From positions 1 through 5,024 of the forward strand of contig CAMWNY010000235.1 in the NCBI GenBank assembly GCA_947175775.1: DNA of 5,024 bases. Direction: 5' to 3'. The position numbers and the translations under genes were made by a program. The notes under the pieces were generated by a model. It saw only the letters and a list, made by a program, of their open reading frames with translations. It made no database searches and was not told the DNA's origin. This stretch comes from an uncultured Lachnospiraceae bacterium (GTDB lineage: Bacteria; Bacillota; Clostridia; Lachnospirales; Lachnospiraceae). Shown one piece after another: positions 1 to 5,024 of the stretch. Within the stretch, counting starts at the first letter, position 1. Each line of letters starts with the position of its first letter.

Positions 1-237
1 TTTTCGCTGTTTTGGCGGCGTGCGAACCGTTTCGGCGCACTTGCCTGAATGGTGTCTGGCGGTTTGATGATTTTTGTTTGGAAATACCTGGTGCGTCCAT
101 TAGGCGGTGTGTGGAATATTTATGAGCTTCTGCCTGCGTTTGTCGTGGCGTGTATCTTTATCGTTGTTGTGAGTCTGGCAACGCCCGCGCCGGAGCAGAA
201 GGTACTTGACGAGTTTGATTTGGCGTCAAAAAAATAA
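1..237 (+). pseudogene. putP: Sodium/proline symporter, C-terminal end, interrupted by in-frame TGA
   Basis: The frame that ends at the TAA at 235-237 is open across the left window edge except for one TGA at 46-48. Its translation matches the C-terminus of PutP, the Na+-coupled proline importer of the sodium:solute symporter family. Before the stop it reads LFWRRANRFGALA and after it MVSGGLMIFVWKYL; PutP proteins have glycine between these two parts (the GALAGM region), so one GGA to TGA change explains the stop. A last hydrophobic helix (LLPAFVVACIFIVVVSLA) and a short polar tail follow. If real, the stop removes about 63 residues including the final membrane segments, probably inactivating the carrier. 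A sequencing error is an equally simple explanation. An ATG directly after the stop (49) has no good ribosome binding site, so a separate 62-residue gene is unlikely. The gene is unrelated in function to the operon downstream. Confidence 0.8.
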
Positions 238-241
238 CCGG

Positions 242-270
242 TTGCAGGGTTTGCCAAAATGTGATATGGT
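242..270 (+). promoter_or_regulatory. Probable sigma-A promoter of the B12-regulated operon
   Basis: TTGCAG at 242-247 and TATGGT at 265-270 are separated by exactly 17 bases, and a TG at 262-263 sits one base before the -10 box (extended -10). Transcription would begin near 277, about 40 bases before the first helix of the riboswitch. The match is moderate and rests on inspection only. Its position just after the symporter stop and before the riboswitch is where a promoter is needed. Confidence 0.4.
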
Positions 271-289
271 TGAAATTAATTGAATATTG

Positions 290-310
290 ATGCTGCCGTA
301 ATGGCAGCGT
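290..310 (+). terminator. Hairpin between the symporter gene and the riboswitch; possible weak terminator
   Basis: GCTGCC (292-297) and GGCAGC (303-308) form a perfect 6-bp GC-rich stem with loop GTAAT. It extends to 8 bp with a T-G and an A-T pair at 290-310. The following bases (TTTCGT) are only a weak T-tract. It could end symporter transcription, or form a 5' cap structure on the riboswitch transcript if the promoter at 242-270 is right. Which of the two cannot be decided from the sequence. Confidence 0.35.
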
Positions 311-311
311 T

Positions 312-545
312 TCGTAAGAGGTGTCAGGGGTAGCCGATGTCCGAAGGGGTTATCGGTTATGCTTTGGTGAAAAGGGAAACAGGTGAGAATCCTGTACGAA
401 CTCGTCACTGTGATTAGGGAGCAACTGTCAATCAGACCATGAAATGACAGAGATGTTATTTTATGGTTTGATTTCATGCCACTGATGAAAATTGGGAAGG
501 CAGACAGGCGCGGTGATCTATCAGTCAGGAGACCTGCCTCTTGCA
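312..545 (+). ncRNA. Cobalamin (adenosylcobalamin-type) riboswitch
   Basis: The conserved elements of the cobalamin riboswitch appear in order. The closing helix P1 is AAGAGG (316-321) with CCTCTT (537-542). The ACAGG (379-383)/CCTGT (391-395) stem carries a TGAGAAT loop, expected to make the loop-loop contact. GCCACTG is at 478-484 and GGGAAGGC at 494-501. The B12 box AGTCAGGAGACCTGCC lies at 523-538. A peripheral stem of 11 bp (430-440 with 463-473, one G-U pair) is inserted between the core and GCCACTG. Riboswitches of this class normally lower expression of the downstream genes when cobalamin binds, so the operon that starts at 725 should be induced when B12 is scarce. This gives the best clue to the substrate of the transporter. 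Exact ends are approximate. Confidence 0.95.
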
Positions 546-593
546 GTACAGGATTTATTCCAAACCACGAGTAACTGGTTGTACGTCTTTTTT
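546..593 (+). terminator. Candidate riboswitch expression-platform terminator
   Basis: GTACA (546-550) can pair with TGTAC (580-584), enclosing ACCA (564-567) paired with TGGT (576-579). A run of six T follows at 588-593. A competing fold pairs ACGAGTAA (567-574) with TTGTACGT (579-586), with one A-A mismatch and two G-U pairs. Just upstream, CTGC (534-537) can pair with GCAG (543-546), which would break the end of P1, so mutually exclusive folds are possible. Each hairpin is weak; the call depends mainly on position after the aptamer and the T-run. Confidence 0.35.
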
Positions 594-618
594 GCGTTTT
601 CTTTTTATACGCTTTTTT
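594..618 (+). terminator. Second weak hairpin with T-run in the leader
   Basis: GCGT (594-597) pairs with ACGC (609-612) across a T-rich loop and is followed directly by six T (613-618). A 4-bp stem is poor for an intrinsic terminator, but the T-run placement is typical. It may act with the hairpin before it, or simply reflect a T-rich leader. The rest of the leader, to about 689, shows no clear structure. Confidence 0.2.
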
Positions 619-689
619 CGTTTATTCACAGGCGGAAGACGGTTCTGTTTTGGAAGGATACTGCTATTTGGTTACAAAAATAAAGGAAC

Positions 690-708
690 GGGATATGGGT
701 AATATCCC
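690..708 (+). promoter_or_regulatory. Perfect 7-bp hairpin just upstream of the cbiK-like ribosome binding site
   Basis: GGGATAT (690-696) and ATATCCC (702-708) are perfect complements around loop GGGTA. The hairpin ends four bases before the GGAGGG ribosome binding site at 713-718, so it leaves that site free. It could stabilise the mRNA 5' end after processing, or tune translation if the CCC of its 3' arm pairs with the GGAGGG instead. No role is proven by the sequence. Confidence 0.45.
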
Positions 709-712
709 AAAC

Positions 713-718
713 GGAGGG
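713..718 (+). promoter_or_regulatory. Ribosome binding site fixing the start of the CbiK-like lipoprotein
   Basis: GGAGGG lies six bases before the ATG at 725. The same frame is open back to a TTG at 650, but that longer version has no ribosome binding site and would place 25 polar residues ahead of the lipoprotein signal, so 725 is the start. Confidence 0.85.
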
Positions 719-724
719 AAAAGT

Positions 725-1708
725 ATGAAAAAGAAAATGGTGGCTATCATGGTGGCAGGAGTGCTTGGAGCGGCACTTTTTACAGGGTGCGGCAATGCGG
801 ACGGACCCACGGCAGTGTTGAAAAATCCCGGCACGGGCACGGCGGCAGCGCCTGCGGGCACGGCGGAGGAGACAATGCCGGACGAGGACGAATCAGCAGA
901 TAATATGGCGGAAGGAAAGCAGGCGATACTGGTAGTCAGCTTTGGAACCAGTTATAATGAGAGCCGTGATTTGACAATCGGTGCGATTGAGAACGCGATT
1001 GGCGATGCTTTTCCGGAGTATGAGGTGCGCAGGGCATTTACAAGTCAGATTATTATTGACAAGCTCGCGCAGCGTGACGGTCTTGTGATTGACAATGTGG
1101 AGGAGGCATTAGACCGCGCGGCGGCAGACGGCATTACAACGCTTGTGGTGCAGCCGACGCATTTGATGAAGGGATATGAATACACGGACCTTGCAGACGC
1201 GCTTGAGGATTATAAAGCGCAGTTTGAAACCGTTGTCCTTGCGGAGCCGCTTTTGACAAGCGATGCGGATTTTGATGCAGTGGCGGATGCGATTACAACA
1301 CGCACGGCGGATTATGATGACGGAAAGACGGCAATCTGCTTTATGGGACATGGCACGGAAGCGGACGCTAACAGCGTTTATCCGAAGCTTCAGGAAGCGC
1401 TGACAGCAAACGGATATGATAATTATTTTATCGGTACGGTTGAGGCGGAGCCTTCGTTCGGGGACGTCCTTACGGCAGTCGGCGCAAACAAGGATTACAC
1501 AACAGTTGTGTTAGAGCCGTTGATGGTTGTCTCCGGAGACCATGCGACAAACGATATGGCAGGTGATGAGGACGATTCGTGGAAGTCCGGTTTTGCGGCG
1601 GAGGGTTATAAGGTCGAGTGTATTCTTGAGGGGCTTGGACAGAACGTGGCTATTCAGAAGCTTTATGTGTCGCATACACAGGATGCGATAGACAGTATTG
1701 AACAGTAA
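725..1708 (+). CDS. cbiK: Exported lipoprotein of the CbiK sirohydrochlorin cobaltochelatase family
   Basis: A 327-residue protein. Residues 1-22 are a lipoprotein signal (MKKK, hydrophobic core, lipobox LFTGC, lipidated Cys22). Residues 23-64 are a low-complexity acidic/Ala-Gly-Pro linker, and 65-327 are a full CbiK domain. Family landmarks are VVSFGTSY (70-77), QPTHLMKGYEY (143-153), FMGHGTEADANSVYPKL (206-222) and the GDHATNDMAGDEDDSWK stretch (271-287). His146 and His209 match the two metal-site histidines of class II chelatases. CbiK proteins insert Co2+ into sirohydrochlorin in anaerobic B12 synthesis, normally in the cytoplasm. Here the signal places the enzyme outside the membrane, where sirohydrochlorin is not expected. 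Known parallels are the periplasmic CbiK of Desulfovibrio and the CbiK-like hemin-binding lipoprotein IhtB of Porphyromonas gingivalis. Being first in a B12-riboswitch operon with an importer, it may bind or alter metal-tetrapyrroles (corrinoids) before uptake; this role is inference. The family call is secure, the reaction is not. Confidence 0.9.
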   Translation: MKKKMVAIMVAGVLGAALFTGCGNADGPTAVLKNPGTGTAAAPAGTAEETMPDEDESADNMAEGKQAILVVSFGTSYNESRDLTIGAIENAIGDAFPEYEVRRAFTSQIIIDKLAQRDGLVIDNVEEALDRAAADGITTLVVQPTHLMKGYEYTDLADALEDYKAQFETVVLAEPLLTSDADFDAVADAITTRTADYDDGKTAICFMGHGTEADANSVYPKLQEALTANGYDNYFIGTVEAEPSFGDVLTAVGANKDYTTVVLEPLMVVSGDHATNDMAGDEDDSWKSGFAAEGYKVECILEGLGQNVAIQKLYVSHTQDAIDSIEQ

Positions 1709-1713
1709 ATTAA

Positions 1714-1719
1714 GAGGAG
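1714..1719 (+). promoter_or_regulatory. Ribosome binding site supporting a TTG start
   Basis: GAGGAG lies eight bases before TTG at 1728-1730. No in-frame ATG precedes the signal peptide; the first one is codon 24 and would cut the signal in half. The TTG is therefore taken as the start of the NEAT-like protein. Confidence 0.75.
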
Positions 1720-1727
1720 AATAAGTT

Positions 1728-2897
1728 TTGAAAAACAGAGGCTGCATCATAAAAAAGCTTCTGCTTGCGGGCTTGTTGGTGTTTGCCGGTGTGAACATGG
1801 GTTTTGCATCGGTAAACTTATATGCGGCGGAAGCCTCAGCCAATCTTGGAATGCAAGCGGAAACAGGGACGGACAACGAAACAGAAACCAGTACAAAAGC
1901 AAATGACATGGTTGCGGGTGACGATGAAAAAGCGCCTGCAAAAGAAGTCGGAAAAAAGAATATGATACCGGTATATGGCAGCGATATAATCGACGGAACC
2001 TATGATATTGAGGTGGACAGCAGCTCGTCCATGTTCCGGATTGTAAAGGCACGGCTTACCGTGAAGGAAGGCGGGATGTCGGCGGTGCTTACGCTTGGCG
2101 GGAAAGGGTATCTGCGCTTGTTTATGGGAACAGGCGAGGAGGCTGTAGCGGCGCAGGAAACGGAATATGCGGAATATGTGGAAGATGCAGACGGCGCGTA
2201 TACGTATGAGGTGAAGGTTGAGGCGCTTGACAAGCCGTTGGGGTGCGCAGGCTTTAGCAAGCGGAAGGAAAAGTGGTACGACCATCAGATTGTTTTTGAG
2301 GCAAATTCCCTTGAGGCGGATGCGCTGCTTATCACGCTTCCTGATTACGAGGAAGAAGAAAAAACGACACGAGTGTCAGAAAGTGAGACGCGGGAGGCCG
2401 CAGGTGAGACAGAGGCAAAAGGAAATATGACATATGTGTCAGAAGCCGCGCAACAGGAGCGCGTCAATCTTTCCGACGGAACGTATCATATAGATGTGAC
2501 GCTTAGCGGCGGCAGCGGAAAAGCGTCGGTAACGTCTCCCGCGAAGGTGACGGTTACAGACGGCATGGCGACGGCGGAGCTGGAATGGAGCAGTTCAAAC
2601 TATGATTATATGCTTGTAAACGGGCAGAAATATCTTCCGGTAAACATGGAAGGAAATGCCGTGTTTGAAATCCCTGTCGTATGCTTTGATAAAGAGATGC
2701 CGGTGACGGCAGATACTACGGCGATGGGAACGCCGCATGAGGTAGCATATACGCTTTTATTTTTACAGGAAAGTGCAAAACCTATGGAGAGTAAGGAGGA
2801 AAAGAACAGAATGGACTGGAATTTGATTCTTTTGATTGTAATTGCAGCATTGACAGGAGCGACGGTGGCATATTATGGAACGAATAAAAAGAAGTAA
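1728..2897 (+). CDS. Membrane-anchored surface protein with two NEAT-like domains
   Basis: A 389-residue protein. A signal peptide spans about 1-34 (KNRGCIIKK, then a hydrophobic core, probable cleavage after LYAA). A polar Thr/Glu/Lys linker runs to about 78. A first beta-rich domain spans about 80-205 (DGTYDIEV at 89-96, SSSSMFRIVKARLTV, GYLRLFMGTG at 127-136, KWYDHQIVF at 182-190). A charged Glu/Lys linker follows (206-245). A second beta-rich domain spans about 246-346 (DGTYHIDVTL at 250-259, WSSSNYDYMLVNGQKYLPV at 287-305). A C-terminal membrane helix spans about 365-383 and ends in basic NKKK. The opening and SSS-plus-aromatic motifs resemble the NEAT family, whose members bind heme on Gram-positive surfaces. 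I do not see the classical YxxxY heme motif in the usual place, so ligand and family membership are tentative. Being in a B12-riboswitch operon, a corrinoid or related tetrapyrrole is the likelier ligand. The anchor is a membrane helix, not an LPXTG sorting signal. The gene lies 19 nt after cbiK, and its 3' end overlaps the next gene. Confidence 0.75.
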   Translation: MKNRGCIIKKLLLAGLLVFAGVNMGFASVNLYAAEASANLGMQAETGTDNETETSTKANDMVAGDDEKAPAKEVGKKNMIPVYGSDIIDGTYDIEVDSSSSMFRIVKARLTVKEGGMSAVLTLGGKGYLRLFMGTGEEAVAAQETEYAEYVEDADGAYTYEVKVEALDKPLGCAGFSKRKEKWYDHQIVFEANSLEADALLITLPDYEEEEKTTRVSESETREAAGETEAKGNMTYVSEAAQQERVNLSDGTYHIDVTLSGGSGKASVTSPAKVTVTDGMATAELEWSSSNYDYMLVNGQKYLPVNMEGNAVFEIPVVCFDKEMPVTADTTAMGTPHEVAYTLLFLQESAKPMESKEEKNRMDWNLILLIVIAALTGATVAYYGTNKKK

Positions 2898-4044
2898 GAT
2901 TTATGCGGCGCTGCTGTGCGTATTTGCTGTATGCGCACTGACAGCCTGCACGGAAAATAAAACCAGCGTGACGGCAGAAAGCAGCAAGGATGCGCATACG
3001 GAAATAGAAGGCTTGGAGTGGCAGGGGTATGCCGATTTGTCATACGCCGAGGGCTTTACCATCGAAACCTACAAGAACGACTACCGTCTCATCACCATAT
3101 CAGGAGATGCGCAATACCTGATTGTCCCTGAAAACGGCGAAGCCCCACAGGATTTAAAAAATGACATAACTGTCATAAATCAGCCCGTATCCGACATCTA
3201 TATGGCGGCAACCGGAACAATGGACATGTTCCGTTCCCTCGATGCCCTCGATACGATAACGCTCTCAGGAGCCGATGCGGACGGCTGGTACATTGAGGAG
3301 GCAAAGCAGGCGGTTGAAAGCGGGATGATGCTTTACGCGGGCAAATACAGTGCGCCGGATTACGAGCTGATTTTATCGAAAAACTGTCCACTTGCCATCG
3401 AAAACACCATGATTTTGCACACGCCAGAGGTGAAGGAGCAGCTTGAACAGCTTGGCGTCACAGTGCTGGTGGATTACGCGAGCAATGAGTCGCATCCGCT
3501 TGGCAGAATTGAGTGGATTAAGCTTTATGGCACGCTGCTTGGAAAGGAAGAGGAGGCGCGGCAGATTTTTGCCGCGCAGGCAAAGACCTATACCGAGATT
3601 GAAGAACAGGTGCAAAAAAGCGATAAGACGGTAGTTATTTTTTACCTTACGGAAAACGGTGCGGCGAGCGTGCGCAGTCCGTCCGATTATATGGTAAAGG
3701 TGATTGCGTCTGCGGGCGGAACGTACGTATTTGACGATTTGGAAACAGACGGGAAGAAGAGTTCCTCCATGACAATCCAAATGGAGACCTTTTATGCGCG
3801 TGCAAAATCTGCCGATTACCTGATTTACAACAGCAGCATCGGCGGTGAATGCGAAAATTTAGAAGCGCTGCTGAAAAAGGAAGCGCTTTTGGCGGATTTT
3901 GATGCCGTGAAAGAAAACCATGTTTGGTGCGCGCCGAAAAGCCTTTATCAGGAGTCTATGTCAACGGGAGCGCTGATTACGGATATTTATGCCATATTAA
4001 ATGAAGAAACGCCGCAGACAACGTATTTGTACCGTCTTGAGTAA
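2875..4044 (+). CDS. ABC transporter substrate-binding lipoprotein, BtuF/FepB (TroA-like) type
   Basis: A 389-residue protein starting at ATG 2875, inside the end of the previous gene (23-nt overlap). The likely ribosome binding site is a weak GGTGG at 2864-2868, which suggests translational coupling. Residues 1-25 are a lipoprotein signal with lipobox LTAC and Cys25. The mature part matches class III periplasmic binding proteins: an N-lobe (about 60-200), a long linking helix with the hallmark ESHPLGRIEWIKLYGTLLGK (205-224) followed by EEEA, and a C-lobe (about 250-380) with KTVVIFYL and SADYLIYN. Proteins of this fold capture vitamin B12, heme or Fe-siderophores and dock on FecCD-type permeases such as the one encoded next. 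Sequence alone does not name the ligand; the upstream B12 riboswitch argues for a corrinoid. Length is somewhat above the usual 300-350 because of the linker after Cys25. Part of the gene (about 3045-3265) prefers C-ending codons more than its surroundings. Confidence 0.88.
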   Translation: MERIKRSKIYAALLCVFAVCALTACTENKTSVTAESSKDAHTEIEGLEWQGYADLSYAEGFTIETYKNDYRLITISGDAQYLIVPENGEAPQDLKNDITVINQPVSDIYMAATGTMDMFRSLDALDTITLSGADADGWYIEEAKQAVESGMMLYAGKYSAPDYELILSKNCPLAIENTMILHTPEVKEQLEQLGVTVLVDYASNESHPLGRIEWIKLYGTLLGKEEEARQIFAAQAKTYTEIEEQVQKSDKTVVIFYLTENGAASVRSPSDYMVKVIASAGGTYVFDDLETDGKKSSSMTIQMETFYARAKSADYLIYNSSIGGECENLEALLKKEALLADFDAVKENHVWCAPKSLYQESMSTGALITDIYAILNEETPQTTYLYRLE

Positions 4045-4049
4045 TTTGA

Positions 4050-4054
4050 AAGGA
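4050..4054 (+). promoter_or_regulatory. Ribosome binding site supporting a GTG start for the permease
   Basis: AAGGA lies seven bases before GTG at 4062-4064. The next in-frame ATG (codon 12) falls inside the first membrane helix and lacks a comparable site, so the GTG is the start. Confidence 0.65.
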
Positions 4055-4061
4055 AAAACGA

Positions 4062-5024
4062 GTGAGACAGACAAGATCTATTTTGGCATTTGCGATGCTT
4101 ACGGTTTTCGTGTTTGTGATGATTATTTTGAATACTGTGACGGGAAGCGTTAAAATTCCGCTTGCGGACATCATGGAGCTGCTTGCGGGGCGGGGGACGG
4201 ATGCAACAATCCATAGTATCGTGTGGCAGATACGTCTTCCGCGGGCAGTTGCGGCTGCGGTGCTCGGCGGTGCGCTTGCGCTCTCGGGTTATCTTTTACA
4301 GACCTTTTTCCACAATCCGATTGCAGGTCCGTTTGTGCTGGGGATTTCCTCCGGCGCAAAGCTGACGGTGGCGCTGCTGCTGGTTTTGGTTGCGGATAAT
4401 GCGGTGAATGTCAGTTCGGTTGCGATGATTGTTTCGGCGTTTGCGGGCGCTATGCTTGCGATGGGTTTTGTGCTTGTGATGGCGCGTGTCGTGGATAAAA
4501 TGTCGATGCTGATTGTGGGCGGCGTTATGATTGGATATATCTGTTCGGCGGTCACGGACATTATCGTCACGTTTGCGGACGATTCGGATATTGTAAATTT
4601 ACATAACTGGTCTAAGGGCAGTTTTTCGGGGATTTCGTGGGAAAATGTGACTGTCATGTCCGTTACGGTGTTTGTGACGGCGGCGGTCATTTTTCTGCTT
4701 TCCAAGCCAATTAGCGCGTATCAGTTAGGAGAAACCTATGCGCGTAATGTGGGAGTGGACTTAAAGCTGCTGCGGATTCTTTTGGTGCTTTTATCAAGTG
4801 TGCTTGCGGCATGTATTACGGCGTTTGCGGGTCCCGTTTCCTTTGTGGGCATTGCGGTGCCGCATTTGGTCAAACGGCTTTTTGGGACAACGAAGCCGCT
4901 TTTGATGATACCGGCGTGTTTTCTTGGGGGGAGCAGCTTTTGCCTGGTTTGCGACCTTTTGGCGCGCACGGTGTTTGCGCCCACAGAGATGAGCATCAGT
5001 ACGGTGACGGCGGTGTTTGGCGCG
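4062..5024 (+). CDS. FecCD/BtuC-family ABC transporter permease, 3' end outside the window
   Basis: The frame is open from GTG 4062 to the window edge (321 codons, no stop). FecCD permeases are usually about 330-350 residues, so only the last 15-30 residues should be missing. A first membrane helix (AFAMLTVFVFVMIILNTV) is followed by family motifs: IRLPRAVAAAVLGGALALSG (57-76), then LLQTFFHNPIAGPFVLGISSG (78-98), NLHNWSKGSF (179-188), YARNVGV (226-232), FAGPVSFVGIAVPHLVKRL (256-274, contacting the ATPase) and the terminal PTEMSISTVTAVFGA. These proteins form the homodimeric membrane channel for vitamin B12, heme or Fe-siderophore import with a BtuF/FepB-type binding protein and an ATPase. It lies 17 nt after the binding protein gene, so the two should form one transporter. 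The ATPase gene is not visible and probably lies just downstream. Substrate is inferred as a corrinoid from the riboswitch. Confidence 0.93.
   Translation, partial: MRQTRSILAFAMLTVFVFVMIILNTVTGSVKIPLADIMELLAGRGTDATIHSIVWQIRLPRAVAAAVLGGALALSGYLLQTFFHNPIAGPFVLGISSGAKLTVALLLVLVADNAVNVSSVAMIVSAFAGAMLAMGFVLVMARVVDKMSMLIVGGVMIGYICSAVTDIIVTFADDSDIVNLHNWSKGSFSGISWENVTVMSVTVFVTAAVIFLLSKPISAYQLGETYARNVGVDLKLLRILLVLLSSVLAACITAFAGPVSFVGIAVPHLVKRLFGTTKPLLMIPACFLGGSSFCLVCDLLARTVFAPTEMSISTVTAVFGA

Noticed and set aside
1..237. TGA read as an amino acid (recoding or altered genetic code).
   Set aside because: The other long frames contain no internal TGA and use TGG for tryptophan; no structured element suggesting selenocysteine insertion was noticed, and the family has Gly, not Cys, there.
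226..477. An 83-residue open frame on the minus strand.
   Set aside because: It is antisense to the riboswitch and resembles no protein; the RNA structure explains the conservation of this stretch.
492..683. A 63-residue open frame on the + strand with a hydrophobic stretch, starting with TTG.
   Set aside because: Its first part overlaps the conserved 3' half of the cobalamin riboswitch and the rest the T-rich leader; the T-richness explains the hydrophobic residues, and there is no ribosome binding site.
650..724. A longer N-terminus for the CbiK-like protein from TTG at 650.
   Set aside because: The ATG at 725 has a strong GGAGGG site at the right distance and begins directly with a lipoprotein signal; the extension is non-coding leader.
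4289..4705. A 138-residue minus-strand open frame opposite the permease.
   Set aside because: It is a shadow of a GC-biased membrane-protein gene: Thr/Ala/Ile-rich with no recognisable domain, while the + frame carries every FecCD motif.
725..5024. Simple annotation as a heme-uptake operon.
   Set aside because: The NEAT-like, CbiK-like and FecCD parts would allow it, but the leader is a clear cobalamin riboswitch, so corrinoid-related uptake is the better reading.
1..5024. CRISPR arrays, insertion sequences, tRNA or rRNA genes.
   Set aside because: I saw no regularly spaced repeats, transposase-like frames, terminal inverted repeats, or tRNA/rRNA sequences on either strand.

Overview
The window reads as part of a Clostridia genome, most likely a gut-type Lachnospiraceae. 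This is judged from the protein style (a NEAT-like two-domain surface protein next to a lipoprotein CbiK), the Gram-positive lipoprotein signals, strong GGAGG-type ribosome binding sites and TTG/GTG starts. The taxonomic call is inference; no rRNA or other marker gene is present.

Layout, all on the + strand. Bases 1-237 are the 3' end of a sodium/proline symporter gene (putP-like), with an in-frame TGA at 46-48 where the family has glycine. Bases 238-724 hold no protein gene. They carry a probable promoter (242-270), a small hairpin (290-310), a well-formed cobalamin riboswitch (about 312-545), a T-rich expression platform with two weak terminator-like hairpins (546-618), and a perfect hairpin just before the next ribosome binding site (690-708). 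From 725 to the window end runs a tight operon: a CbiK-type chelatase made as an exported lipoprotein (725-1708), a membrane-anchored protein with two NEAT-like beta domains (1728-2897), a substrate-binding lipoprotein of the BtuF/FepB type (2875-4044), and a BtuC/FecD-type permease cut off by the window edge (4062-5024). The gaps are 19 nt, a 23-nt overlap, and 17 nt. The ATPase expected for the transporter is not in the window and presumably follows.

Taken together, this looks like a vitamin B12-repressed corrinoid (or cobalt-tetrapyrrole) capture and import system. The riboswitch shuts the operon down when cobalamin is plentiful. Two or three surface proteins would capture or process the tetrapyrrole, the binding protein would hand it to the permease, and the missing ATPase would drive uptake. 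The unusual part is the pairing of a chelatase fold outside the membrane and NEAT-like domains, usually linked with heme, under a B12 riboswitch.
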